NCBI GenBank assembly: GCA_910580205.1
Contig: CAJTVP010000027.1
Coordinates: 1 to 22,409, forward strand
Direction: 5' to 3'
DNA: 22,409 nt
DNA from: an uncultured Eggerthellaceae bacterium
GTDB lineage: Bacteria > Actinomycetota > Coriobacteriia > Coriobacteriales > Eggerthellaceae
Shown here: piece after piece, positions 13,470 to 21,107 of the stretch
Position numbering within the stretch: position 1 is the stretch's first letter
Layout: every line of letters begins with the position of its first letter
Notes under the pieces: generated by a model
Database searches by the model: none
Told to the model about the DNA's origin: nothing
What the model saw: only the letters and a program-made list of their open reading frames with translations
Program-made: the position numbers and the translations under genes

Positions 13470-14087
13470 TCAATTAATGGCACCGCAAGAGCACTTGTAC
13501 CCCACGAACACATCGTGAGTGCCATACTCCGGAGGAACACTACGTACTCGATTGCTGCAACCTTCACCCCAACCCATAGAAGATGCGTGCGCATCCCAAG
13601 CATCTATTGAGCGCCATTCAATTCCACAGGAGCAAATCGCAACGTCATATCCTTCGCTGATCAAATACGACACGCTCTCATAAACCGGGATGTTGAAGTC
13701 GTGCTCATGCTGCGGTGCGGAAGGCATGGCCGCCGCGCTCTGAGCGGGAGTGGATCCGCCGGATGCCACCGCAGCGCTCACGTCGCGCCCATCTTTGGCT
13801 TTAACGGAGATCACGTTGCCGGAAGCGTCCAGCACCTTCTCCACTTCCACCTCCTCGCCCGTCTCCGGGTCCACGATGGTGTCCTCCACGGGCGCGGGCA
13901 TGGCGGCGAAGGTGAGCCCTTCCGCCCCGATCGGGTCCTCGGTCATGATGTCCTGGATGCAGCCTTTGACCACCGCGTCCTCCGCTTGCGCTTGACCGCC
14001 GCACCCCGCGAGGCAGAGCGCCGCCGCACAAGCTAGCGCCATGGTCGCGATTGCTGAATACACGCGTACGTTTCCCCTGAGCTTCAT
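13470..14087 (-). CDS. Tandem lipoprotein with HEH and CxC motifs, copy A
   Basis: This is a 205-residue probable lipoprotein: signal peptide with lipobox L-A-G-C29, central acidic segment nearly identical to copy B, then H-E-H-D-F-N-I-P-V-Y and a C-terminal Cys/His domain (A-I-C-S-C-G-I-E-W, W-D-A-H, G-C-S and Y-K-C-S-C-G). The start at 14087 was chosen because GAAAGG lies at proper spacing and the signal peptide begins there; the longer frame up to 14174 would add a non-hydrophobic head. The 217-nt gap before it shows no clear promoter or terminator, so it may be read from the genes upstream. Function unknown. Conservation of the Cys/His residues despite C-terminal divergence suggests that the fold, not the surface, is kept. 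Confidence 0.8.
   Translation of the reverse strand: MKLRGNVRVYSAIATMALACAAALCLAGCGGQAQAEDAVVKGCIQDIMTEDPIGAEGLTFAAMPAPVEDTIVDPETGEEVEVEKVLDASGNVISVKAKDGRDVSAAVASGGSTPAQSAAAMPSAPQHEHDFNIPVYESVSYLISEGYDVAICSCGIEWRSIDAWDAHASSMGWGEGCSNRVRSVPPEYGTHDVFVGYKCSCGAIN
13687..14044 (-). repeat. Direct repeat A (lipoprotein core)
   Basis: About 358 bp, the partner of 13069-13423 in the same orientation. Similarity ends sharply at both sides: upstream in the signal peptide's basic region and downstream just after the H-E-H motif. Confidence 0.9.
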
Positions 14088-14304
14088 GATGGAGCCTTTC
14101 TCTTCGTATTCACTTTTCCTCAGGTTGCTTCGCTTCACCGAGACATAGACGAAGTGCTTTTGCGTATATTCCAACGCCCAACTTGCGCAGACGCGCTCAC
14201 GTTTTCAGAAGCTGGACCCCGCTGCATTCTTCAACGGTCGCCCATGATTGAATGATAATTCCGCCTACTACACATTTCCGAACTTTGAAGGTTATCCATA
14301 ATTT

Positions 14305-14523
14305 CTACACATTGGGAAGTCCGCATCCTTGCTTGGTCGGGTGAAACTCCTCGAAGCATTCCGGGCAGGCTTCCCCGTCGCGATCCGCGTCATCCAGGAA
14401 CCAGCCGCCGCATTGAGGGCATTGAAGAAGGGCTGTCTGATGTGTGAGCACGGGCGCAGCCTCCTGCAAAGGTTTCTCTTCCGAGAAGGAATGGAGGATG
14501 ACTTTAGCTTTGCGTTTCATCAT
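14305..14523 (-). CDS. Small zinc-ribbon protein (C-terminal of coupled cassette)
   Basis: This is a 72-residue soluble protein of unknown function with two knuckles, C-P-Q-C-G-G-W and C-P-E-C-F, about 17 residues apart, which form a standard zinc ribbon. The basic N-terminus and the ribbon suggest nucleic-acid or protein binding. Its start (ATG 14523 or the next codon at 14520) lies 20 nt inside the previous gene, with AAGGG upstream. It is the last gene of the overlapping cassette and is followed by a gap without a terminator. Confidence 0.65.
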   Translation of the reverse strand: MMKRKAKVILHSFSEEKPLQEAAPVLTHQTALLQCPQCGGWFLDDADRDGEACPECFEEFHPTKQGCGLPNV

Positions 14524-14773
14524 GATAGCCCTTCTTCGTTGTATGTTTTTTCTCCATCAGCAGGAGGAGCGCGAGGCCGACGGCTACAACAGCGTTGAGG
14601 ACCAGTGCGTTCCAAGAAACGTAGATGAACCAGCTTGGAAATCGCAACAAATAGCCCATGGCGATAAGGGTCATAATCTGGCCTGATGACATTGCGGCCA
14701 TTTTTATCATTTGGAGGCAAACCTCAGGAGTGAACAGCTTCTCGTCGTCGTTTTCAGGCATTGCCATTGTCAT
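14504..14773 (-). CDS. Small membrane protein of coupled cassette
   Basis: This 89-residue protein has an acidic N-terminus (residues 1-20) and two hydrophobic helices at about 30-50 and 53-73, followed by a basic tail. I do not recognise the family. Its ATG overlaps the previous stop by 4 nt (ATGA), and its own end overlaps the zinc-ribbon gene, so translation is coupled throughout. Likely an inner-membrane component. Whether it belongs to the transfer channel or to an unrelated function cannot be told from sequence alone. Confidence 0.65.
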   Translation of the reverse strand: MTMAMPENDDEKLFTPEVCLQMIKMAAMSSGQIMTLIAMGYLLRFPSWFIYVSWNALVLNAVVAVGLALLLLMEKKHTTKKGYHDETQS

Positions 14774-15513
14774 ACCGTCACTCTTGTTTGGGATTCAGAG
14801 GAGAAGATCTCCACCTTGCCAACAAGGTCATCATGGATCTCTATGTGCCCATCGGGGTATATGGTGTAAGAAAGCATGCCCGCGGGGATCACAGCATCAT
14901 TGCCAGTCGCGAACACGTCTTCGTCGATGGTCGCCATGTAAACTCCGGAAAAGATCTCGGAGATTTTGAGCTGGTCGCATTCAACCAAGTAACCCTGTTG
15001 TTGGAAAGAATCGCAGATCGCAGCTTCGTTCTTTGATATGACCCGAGCAGGGATGATTATCAACGCCATTGTCACGGCAACAAGTATTCCCATGAAATAG
15101 CAAGCGATGCTGGTTTTGAGTACGGTCTCCAAAACTTCATCATCCAGGCGGTCGAGATATTCATCAAGGAAATCGGGCTGTGCCGCGATTAGGGAGAAGA
15201 TGACGATCCCGATCACTCCTGTAGCGAGCGAAACGGAGAGGAACATCATCAACGCAGGGCTATCGTATAGATGGAGATAGGGGATGTAGGATTCTGCTTC
15301 ATCGGCAAAGGCAACATCCGGGAACAAGAAAGCGAAGATGACGATCGCTGTTGGAACGCCAAAAAGAATGATTAATACCATAGCCGATTGCGATATATAG
15401 ATATCAGCGTCAAGTTTGCCACTCAATGCTGAAGAGGTTGGATCATAGGCACGGAAACCGATGAATGCTCCAGCCAGGGCACCGATCAATGTGATGATTG
15501 GAGTGAACATCAT
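14770..15513 (-). CDS. Four-helix membrane protein with C-terminal soluble domain
   Basis: This is a 247-residue protein of unknown family. Membrane helices lie at about residues 5-20, 43-64, 88-112 and 138-158, with a soluble, acidic loop between helices 3 and 4. The last 85 residues form a soluble beta-rich domain. The start overlaps the previous stop as ATGA at 15510-15513. It is the largest product of the overlapping cassette. The build (short helical bundle plus one soluble domain) is compatible with a channel, sensor or exclusion component; I see no signature to choose. Confidence 0.7.
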   Translation of the reverse strand: MMFTPIITLIGALAGAFIGFRAYDPTSSALSGKLDADIYISQSAMVLIILFGVPTAIVIFAFLFPDVAFADEAESYIPYLHLYDSPALMMFLSVSLATGVIGIVIFSLIAAQPDFLDEYLDRLDDEVLETVLKTSIACYFMGILVAVTMALIIIPARVISKNEAAICDSFQQQGYLVECDQLKISEIFSGVYMATIDEDVFATGNDAVIPAGMLSYTIYPDGHIEIHDDLVGKVEIFSSESQTRVTV

Positions 15514-15932
15514 TCACCTGCTTCCAGATTTAAGTTCTCAAGAGTTGTGCTGTCATCGGGGTCGATGTATAGAGCGACCTTCTGGATATCGCTCACGCGA
15601 CCTTCGCCTCTGTTTTTGCCGACGATCTCGACCGTTCCGGCCCGTTCGGCATCTTTCACCACATCAACGATGCGCGGAGAAACTTTCAGCGCTTTCACGC
15701 TCCCATCTTCATAGATGTAGGCGAATTCAAATCTGTTGGTAAACGAGACACCCAGGGTTTCAGGGATGTATTCGCGCGTGATCGTGATATCAGGAAGCGT
15801 TTCCTTTTCGTATTGGCTCTGCTTGTAATAACCCTCAGCGACAAACCAAGAACCTCCAATGAGGGCCGCTAAGAGGGCGGCAAACAGCAGCACATCGAAA
15901 AGCGCGCTATCAAAGAATGAGCTCCTTCTCAT
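15510..15932 (-). CDS. Single-pass membrane protein of coupled cassette
   Basis: This 140-residue protein has one N-terminal membrane helix (about residues 12-32) and a C-terminal, probably extracytoplasmic beta-rich domain (strands around I-T-I-T-R-E-Y, F-E-F-A-Y-I-Y and V-E-I-V-G-K-N). No known family. Its ATG overlaps the preceding stop as ATGA at 15929-15932, and its own stop overlaps the next start in the same way. Confidence 0.7.
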   Translation of the reverse strand: MRRSSFFDSALFDVLLFAALLAALIGGSWFVAEGYYKQSQYEKETLPDITITREYIPETLGVSFTNRFEFAYIYEDGSVKALKVSPRIVDVVKDAERAGTVEIVGKNRGEGRVSDIQKVALYIDPDDSTTLENLNLEAGE

Positions 15933-16456
15933 GCCTCACTACCCTCTCCGATATTCGTTGAAAGTGCACTTTCAACAGGTTCGAGATCTTTCTTGCCAGA
16001 TCTTTTGATCATCGGGATGATCGTGCCGTCGTTGCATTGGACGTAGGCCAATTCTCCCGGCATGAGGATCTCGCTGTTCTTCAGGTCAAGAGTCATGTCT
16101 TTTATCGGTCGTTCTTTCCGAGACGGGAGCACGTGGAGCGGTGATACGGAGCTCTCTGCGATGAAGCAGTCCTGTGCCATGAAGCTGTTCTGAACGCTCA
16201 AAGCGAGCCACTTGTAAGCCTCTATCCATCGTTGGGCCAAAAGAAGCGAAAAGAAAGTAATCATCACCACTGAACCGATGATGGCTATCTCTATGTTGTT
16301 GTAGTTCGAAGCCCAAATCGCGGACAGGAGATATCCGACGAAAGCAGCTACGATGAAGATGAAACCCGCCAAGTACGCCTTGAGCAGGCGCACGTTCTGA
16401 TTCAGGATCTCTGCGAGCTCGGTTGCCATCTTTTCCGTTTCAGTGCCCTTTTTCAT
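15929..16456 (-). CDS. Two-helix membrane protein of coupled cassette
   Basis: This is a 175-residue protein of unknown family. Two adjacent membrane helices at about residues 28-48 and 55-78 are followed by a soluble domain of about 90 residues. The start at 16456 was chosen because it forms ATGA with the previous stop; upstream ATGs fall inside the zinc-ribbon gene. The paired-helix-plus-soluble-domain layout resembles small inner-membrane subunits in general, but no motif points to one. Confidence 0.7.
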   Translation of the reverse strand: MKKGTETEKMATELAEILNQNVRLLKAYLAGFIFIVAAFVGYLLSAIWASNYNNIEIAIIGSVVMITFFSLLLAQRWIEAYKWLALSVQNSFMAQDCFIAESSVSPLHVLPSRKERPIKDMTLDLKNSEILMPGELAYVQCNDGTIIPMIKRSGKKDLEPVESALSTNIGEGSEA

Positions 16457-16641
16457 GCCACTTCCTCTCTTTTCAGCGTGGGTATCCCCTTCAGGGCGGG
16501 AATGTTGAACGTCCGGCATTTCCAGCATCGGTCGTCATCCCTGTTCGCGAGGAACCAGTCATAGGGACGCTTCTTGCCACAAGCAGGGCATGGGAGCTCT
16601 TTGATCTTCCCTTCATAGTTTTGATTGCCCATCCAGGCCAT
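16453..16641 (-). CDS. Small zinc-ribbon protein (first of coupled cassette)
   Basis: This 62-residue protein has two knuckles, C-P-A-C-G and C-W-K-C, about 18 residues apart, separated by a Tyr/Trp/Arg-rich stretch: a minimal zinc ribbon. The start at 16641 lies 6 nt after GGAGGT; the ATG at 16647 touches the Shine-Dalgarno and is unlikely to be used. It is the first gene after a terminator-like hairpin and is followed by four genes each overlapping the last by about 4 nt. No known family. Confidence 0.7.
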   Translation of the reverse strand: MAWMGNQNYEGKIKELPCPACGKKRPYDWFLANRDDDRCWKCRTFNIPALKGIPTLKREEVA

Positions 16642-16655
16642 GCGCATACCTCCTT

Positions 16656-16690
16656 CAACAAAACGAGCCGTTGGCTTTTGCCAGCGGCTC
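16656..16690 (-). terminator. Terminator-like hairpin between secretion genes and the coupled cassette
   Basis: GAGCCG (16665-16670) plus TGGC (16672-16675) pair with GCCA (16680-16683) plus CGGCTC (16685-16690), loop TTTT, with one mismatch. On the minus strand it is followed by GTTTTGTTG, a broken T-run, so termination may be partial. It lies between the 248-residue gene and the coupled cassette. Confidence 0.55.
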
Positions 16691-16728
16691 AATTGAACTG
16701 CGCAAAACTTCCTATTTCGCAGGAACTT

Positions 16729-17475
16729 TCATCGGATGTATGAAAGGGATGGGTCCCTGCTTTCTTGAAGATCCAGCGCGCGGGTGCGCTCTCTCACATG
16801 ATCTGTGAGAGCCTTCGGATCTGACAGATCTTCGTTCTCGCATTCTTGGATTCGTTCCAGCAGATCCCCTTCTTCGCGTTCGGCGGCTTCTTCAAGGAGA
16901 TGGGAGCGCATGAGCATCGCAAGCGCGCCCCTGTTGCCAAGCGCGGCGAAGCGGGCTCTCTGTGGACCATCCATGCGCGTGAGCATGGCGGCCATGATGG
17001 AGGCGGCTTCGGGTGTGCGCGCGGCTTCGAGCAGCATGGCGCAGTCTTCATCGACCACATCCTTCACGCGTATAGTGCAGGCGGTCTTCGGGGCGATGCC
17101 CATCTCTTCGAACGCTTCTTCCGTGCCTTTTCCGTGAGCCTTCGCTCCCAGGCAGAGCAGATGCGTGTTCCCGTTCTGATGCATCTCCACCTCAAAGCGC
17201 AGGGTTTCGTCAGGAGAGCCCAGTTCCACCTTCTCTCCCTGATCGTTGGCGGCGAGGATGCGCTCGGTCGTGCGCGCGTTCTCCACGAGCGCGCTCTCAA
17301 GAAGGCTGATCTCTTCAGCTATCTCCCATTCCTCATAGCCCGCATCCCGCATCCGGGATGCCATGGCTTCGATGCGCGCTTGATCGAATCTGCCAGGCTC
17401 ATGCTTTTGGTAATTGGACGCATCGGGCGATGCGCCGGGGGAAGCGGTCGGATTCTCTTTGATCTCTTCTGGCAT
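16729..17475 (-). CDS. Hypothetical soluble protein after the VirB6-like gene
   Basis: This is a 248-residue cytoplasmic-type protein with no signal peptide or membrane helix. It begins with a Pro/Ser/Ala-rich, probably disordered head (1-30), then helical segments rich in Glu, Arg and Ala. Residues 90-130 look beta-rich. The C-terminus is strongly acidic and helical. An AGAGGAAA Shine-Dalgarno precedes the ATG. It lies 34 nt after the VirB6-like gene, so it belongs to the transfer operon. I do not recognise the family; an accessory, ATPase-associated or regulatory role is possible. Confidence 0.65.
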   Translation of the reverse strand: MPEEIKENPTASPGASPDASNYQKHEPGRFDQARIEAMASRMRDAGYEEWEIAEEISLLESALVENARTTERILAANDQGEKVELGSPDETLRFEVEMHQNGNTHLLCLGAKAHGKGTEEAFEEMGIAPKTACTIRVKDVVDEDCAMLLEAARTPEAASIMAAMLTRMDGPQRARFAALGNRGALAMLMRSHLLEEAAEREEGDLLERIQECENEDLSDPKALTDHVRERTRALDLQESRDPSLSYIR

Positions 17476-17509
17476 GATTTCCTCTTTCTCTTCAGGTTCC
17501 AGTTATCCA

Positions 17510-18391
17510 TCAACCTCCGAGGAGGTCTTTGGCCCACGCGCCGCTTTTCACGACGGATAAGATCAGGAGCGCTTCAAGGCCCAGCATCGGGACTATCCCG
17601 CTGAAGACGGACACAGTGGGCAAGATGCTCTCCTGGTAGATGATGGAGTTGGATACGAGCGGGAAGACCATGAGCACGAACTGGAGGATCGCCAAGGACA
17701 GGCAGATGGCGAGGAAGGACCTCAAGAAGCCCATAGCCCACGGGCGCGTCTCCTCCGCTGCCATGCACGCAAGTGGGATGGGGGAGAAAGCCATGTAGGC
17801 GTAGAGCTGCAACCCGCGCCCCCAGACGACCACATAGCTGATCACTTGCGCCACGAACGCGCCCAAGAACCCCACCAAGGAGATGAGGACCATGGCGAAC
17901 ATCACGCCCACGTCCGTTTCCTCCACTGGGACGAAGGTCATCTCCCTCAATCCGTTTTCCTGTATGCCGCCCAAGACGGTTATGGCGTATTTGGGGATGA
18001 GGAAGATGAGCTGGCAGATGGCTGCTGAGTTGTCCACGATGAACTTCAGGAAGAACAGCATCACGAGCAGCATGAACACGTCTTTGACCAGCGGCATGGT
18101 GTCATTGGAATATGACCTGCTCCCCAGCTTCGCCAGTTGCACCATGAACACGATGCAGAGGATCGTGTTGCCGACCGTGGCGACCAGGGATCCGTTGACC
18201 TGCATAGCCAAATCGAAGACGGATGTGGAGTTGCCTCCGAAAAGGCGCGTGAAGTCAGTGAACACGGTTGCGTTCAGGATCGTCTGGTAGAGCTCATAGG
18301 TGAGGCTCAGCGCCGCGTTCGCGATCGACTGGAACAGGTACACGCACGCGCTTTGCACCAGCCCTGCGATGCCGTTGATCAACCAATCCAT
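17510..18391 (-). CDS. VirB6/TrbL-like polytopic channel protein
   Basis: This 293-residue membrane protein has six or more hydrophobic helices (about 8-25, 70-95, 105-130, 165-195, 205-225 and 235-260, then another near the C-terminus). The size, helix count and position beside VirB4 and the hydrolase match the VirB6/TrbL/TcpH-like inner-membrane channel subunit of Gram-positive conjugation systems. The start at 18391 was chosen because GGAGG lies 8 nt upstream; it overlaps the preceding gene by 13 nt. Alternative upstream starts are less likely. There are no enzymatic motifs, as is normal for this family. Confidence 0.75.
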   Translation of the reverse strand: MDWLINGIAGLVQSACVYLFQSIANAALSLTYELYQTILNATVFTDFTRLFGGNSTSVFDLAMQVNGSLVATVGNTILCIVFMVQLAKLGSRSYSNDTMPLVKDVFMLLVMLFFLKFIVDNSAAICQLIFLIPKYAITVLGGIQENGLREMTFVPVEETDVGVMFAMVLISLVGFLGAFVAQVISYVVVWGRGLQLYAYMAFSPIPLACMAAEETRPWAMGFLRSFLAICLSLAILQFVLMVFPLVSNSIIYQESILPTVSVFSGIVPMLGLEALLILSVVKSGAWAKDLLGG

Positions 18392-18603
18392 GTAGAGAAC
18401 ACCTCCACGATGCTCGGCGTGTCGTTCTGCGCGTTGGCTGCCGCTTCGCGCACCTGGTCTTGGAATGCGCATGAGGCGATGGAGGACAGGATCCATACGA
18501 GGAAGAACCCGCCGATGGCGGCCCGCCAGAACGCTCTCCTGTCTTTGAACTTGCCCAAGAAGAACTCTTTGAGGGCCCCTATCTTCTCCTTAATCTTTTT
18601 CAC
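18379..18603 (-). CDS. Small single-pass membrane protein of the transfer operon
   Basis: This 74-residue protein has a basic, charged head (residues 1-25, K-K-I-K-E-K and K-F-K-D-R-R), one membrane helix at about 28-46 and a polar C-terminal tail. It starts at GTG 18603 after GGGGGAG and overlaps the next gene by 13 nt. Such small membrane proteins are common in Gram-positive transfer operons (for example between TcpC- and VirB6-like genes), but I see no family signature. Confidence 0.65.
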   Translation of the reverse strand: MKKIKEKIGALKEFFLGKFKDRRAFWRAAIGGFFLVWILSSIASCAFQDQVREAAANAQNDTPSIVEVFSTWIG

Positions 18604-18612
18604 GGCTCCCCC

Positions 18613-19479
18613 TTATCCGAATTCGTAGCTTTGCGTGTCGGTGTGATAGATGGCTTTCAGATGCGTATGCGAGGCGTTGTCCAAGTTGAACACCGTCGTC
18701 AACGTGCGCTTGTCCGCATCGATGTCGATCTGCTTTGACCAAGACGCATGGGAGGCGGATGGGTAGTAGAGCGAGCAATAGTCTGTGAGCAGCTTGTTCA
18801 ACGTCTCGGCGCTGCCGCCCAGATAAGGTGCGAGCTCTTGCAGAGCCTCCGCTTCGATCGTCAAAGGCCCTGTGGCTTGCGCGCGAACGAGGCGGCCCTT
18901 GTTCTGGAATGCGGGAGATTCGATCTCCCAGGCTTCCTCACCTTGAATAGTGACCGTGCGCGTGAGCGTGAGGAAGGTGATGCCGGCCGGCGTTTCCATG
19001 GCTGCCGTGCGCTCTTGGATCTGGCGTCCGCTGTCAGTCACTTGCTCGCTTTTCAGGGCGAGGATCGCGTAAGGGACATCCTCCGGCTCAGCGCCTGATG
19101 CCGTTTCCCGGTACGTGGAATCCGTGAAAGAGACCTCTCCGCCCGCAGGGGCTCCCCATGCGTTCTGAGAGAGGATGCCGATTAGCTCTTGGGTCTCCTG
19201 ATCGTAAGATGTTTTAGCGGCGCGGGCGTATTCCGAAAGCGAGACGTCCGCTTCTTCCGTGGATGCGCTTCCTTGATCGTCTTGATCGACGCTCCCTTGA
19301 TCCCTTTCGATGACCTCCTCTTGAGTCGCTTCCCCATCCGTCGGGGATGGCTCGGCGGGATGCGTCCGTGCGAATTGGAAGATGGAGAGCGCCACGAAGA
19401 GCGCTATGGCGATGGCGGCTATGGCCCACGCGCGCGTCTGCCGCTTCTTCTTCATCTCCGGTGATTCCATTCTGGGCAT
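18613..19479 (-). CDS. TcpC/VirB8-like conjugation protein
   Basis: This 288-residue protein has one N-terminal membrane helix (about residues 17-36), an acidic Glu/Asp/Ser-rich linker (about 40-75) and a soluble C-terminal domain (about 80-288) predicted to be extracytoplasmic. TcpC/VirB8 proteins share this bitopic layout and stabilise the channel. Position between the wall hydrolase and the VirB6-like gene supports the call; the sequence itself has no invariant motif, so it rests on layout and context. An AAGGAGGG Shine-Dalgarno precedes ATG 19479. Confidence 0.5.
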   Translation of the reverse strand: MPRMESPEMKKKRQTRAWAIAAIAIALFVALSIFQFARTHPAEPSPTDGEATQEEVIERDQGSVDQDDQGSASTEEADVSLSEYARAAKTSYDQETQELIGILSQNAWGAPAGGEVSFTDSTYRETASGAEPEDVPYAILALKSEQVTDSGRQIQERTAAMETPAGITFLTLTRTVTIQGEEAWEIESPAFQNKGRLVRAQATGPLTIEAEALQELAPYLGGSAETLNKLLTDYCSLYYPSASHASWSKQIDIDADKRTLTTVFNLDNASHTHLKAIYHTDTQSYEFG

Positions 19480-19488
19480 GGCCCCTCC

Positions 19489-21099
19489 TTATCCTGGATA
19501 CTTCACATAGACCATGGACGCGGGCACATCCCGGACGCGCACGCCCGATAGCCCACAATCGATCATCTGGCCGTTGCCTATGTAGATGCCGCAGTGCTTC
19601 TCATTGGTGCAGACATCTCCCGGAACAGGGGAATCCGTGCGCGGCCATGTGAGGAACGTGTAGGTGGTTCCGAGACGGCGGTATTGGCCTGTGAGGCAGT
19701 AGGACACGAAGCCAGAGCAGTCCATGGCTCCTGGCGAGCATCCGCCCCATGTGTAGGTGACGCGTCCGATCTGCTCCTGCGCTCGCGCGACGACAGGGCC
19801 ACCCGCTTGCTGAGCCACATGGAGCACCATGAGCGCTTTCGCGAGCTCTCTTTCATAGCGGTCGGCGAGCGCGCCTCCGACGAGGCCGCCATACAAAGCC
19901 GTTCTTTGCGCGTAGAGCTTTATCAGGAAGGATTCATCATCATCCGCATCCGTGATCTCTGCTGCTGCGAGGTCCGAATAGCGGATCGATCCGTTCTGCC
20001 ATACCCATGAGAGGATGGCTCCTTTGCATACATCGGAACGAGCGCTCATCATGTATCCATTGCGCTCAAGGGATGCTTCGTTGGGTTTGTAATAATGCTC
20101 GACGCTGTAATCCTTGACCGCTTGCACCATGGCATCGCCGTGGGCTGCGCAGGTCGCGTGCCAAGCAGCGGGCAGCGGGTCGGCATGGCTTGATGCTCTG
20201 TGCACACCATCTCGGAACGGGGCGAGCGCAGCGAAGGTTTCCGGGTCGCGTTCGCATGCCCACTGCAGGAACGACGGCAAGCCGTAGCGGTAATCCAGAC
20301 CAGGCCCGTAGGCTTGGCCGCCCGCGCCGTCATTGAAGGTGACGGTGTCCACGATCTCTTGATCGGATTTGCCCGCGCCCGCTTCGAACTCCCACCAGAA
20401 GAACATCCCATCTCCAGCTTGCGTGCTGGAGGATATGACCGATATGGCTGCGATCAGAACGATGAGCGCCGTTGCGGCGAACGCAAGGCTGAGCGTGACC
20501 GCAAGGCCGATCGCAACGGCGGGCAGCGCTCCTCCGGTGCCGCCCGATGCGGCGGCTTGTCCGCTTATCGCTCCTTCTGCTCCCGCTTCTGCTGCCAGCG
20601 CGTTCGCCTGAATTGCGCTTTGCGCCTTCGCCTGCGCGGATGCGGGCGCCGTCCCTTCTTCAGGCCATGTGACCGCTTTGGCTTTTGACGTCGCCGCTGC
20701 TCCCTTTGGAGCACTTGCGCCCGCTTCGGCTGCTGATCCCAGAGATTCCCCGTCCAGAGCCCATTGCTTCGCCTTTTCTCCATCCTTGATGCCTTTCTTT
20801 AGCTTCTGTGCTGCGCGTCCTGTCCATGCCGACGCGAATGACAGTTCGTCTTGGGCGGTGTCCGTAACATCGGATGTGCCGTCTTCTGCCATGGAGTCAC
20901 CGAACGCGATCACGGAAGCTGGGCCTTCCATTGCATCTTTGATAGGGTCCGCGCCACGCGTGAACACGCTGCCTTCTTGGGATCCGATGCCCCACGCGGC
21001 GCTGTCTGCGCGCAGAAGGGAGCTTCCCGCATCACTTGCAGAGGCGCGCTCCCATACAGCGCCTTTGTCGGCCTCCGATATCCTTCCCCACGACGCCAT
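19489..21099 (-). CDS. Two-domain peptidoglycan hydrolase (lysozyme-like plus NlpC/P60), VirB1-like
   Basis: This 536-residue membrane-anchored wall hydrolase would open the cell wall for the transfer channel. Residues 1-190 are a low-complexity Ala/Ser/Gly-rich cytoplasmic head. The membrane helix is at about 191-222. Residues about 230-430 look like the lysozyme-like domain often fused in such proteins (G-G-Q-A-Y-G-P-G-L-D-Y-R-Y-G-L). The C-terminal NlpC/P60 peptidase (about 435-536) has Cys461 in M-D-C-S-G-F-V and His502 in K-H-C-G-I-Y-I-G-N-G. This matches the CwlT/Orf14 layout of Tn916-type elements. It follows the VirB4 gene by 8 nt and precedes the TcpC-like gene by 9 nt, all in one operon. 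The long head is unusual for the family. Confidence 0.85.
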   Translation of the reverse strand: MASWGRISEADKGAVWERASASDAGSSLLRADSAAWGIGSQEGSVFTRGADPIKDAMEGPASVIAFGDSMAEDGTSDVTDTAQDELSFASAWTGRAAQKLKKGIKDGEKAKQWALDGESLGSAAEAGASAPKGAAATSKAKAVTWPEEGTAPASAQAKAQSAIQANALAAEAGAEGAISGQAAASGGTGGALPAVAIGLAVTLSLAFAATALIVLIAAISVISSSTQAGDGMFFWWEFEAGAGKSDQEIVDTVTFNDGAGGQAYGPGLDYRYGLPSFLQWACERDPETFAALAPFRDGVHRASSHADPLPAAWHATCAAHGDAMVQAVKDYSVEHYYKPNEASLERNGYMMSARSDVCKGAILSWVWQNGSIRYSDLAAAEITDADDDESFLIKLYAQRTALYGGLVGGALADRYERELAKALMVLHVAQQAGGPVVARAQEQIGRVTYTWGGCSPGAMDCSGFVSYCLTGQYRRLGTTYTFLTWPRTDSPVPGDVCTNEKHCGIYIGNGQMIDCGLSGVRVRDVPASMVYVKYPG

Positions 21100-21107
21100 G
21101 AGCTGAT

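Noticed and set aside
14088..14304. Possible promoter or terminator in the gap before the lipoproteins
   Set aside because: No hexamer pair of acceptable quality and no stable stem with a T-run were found.
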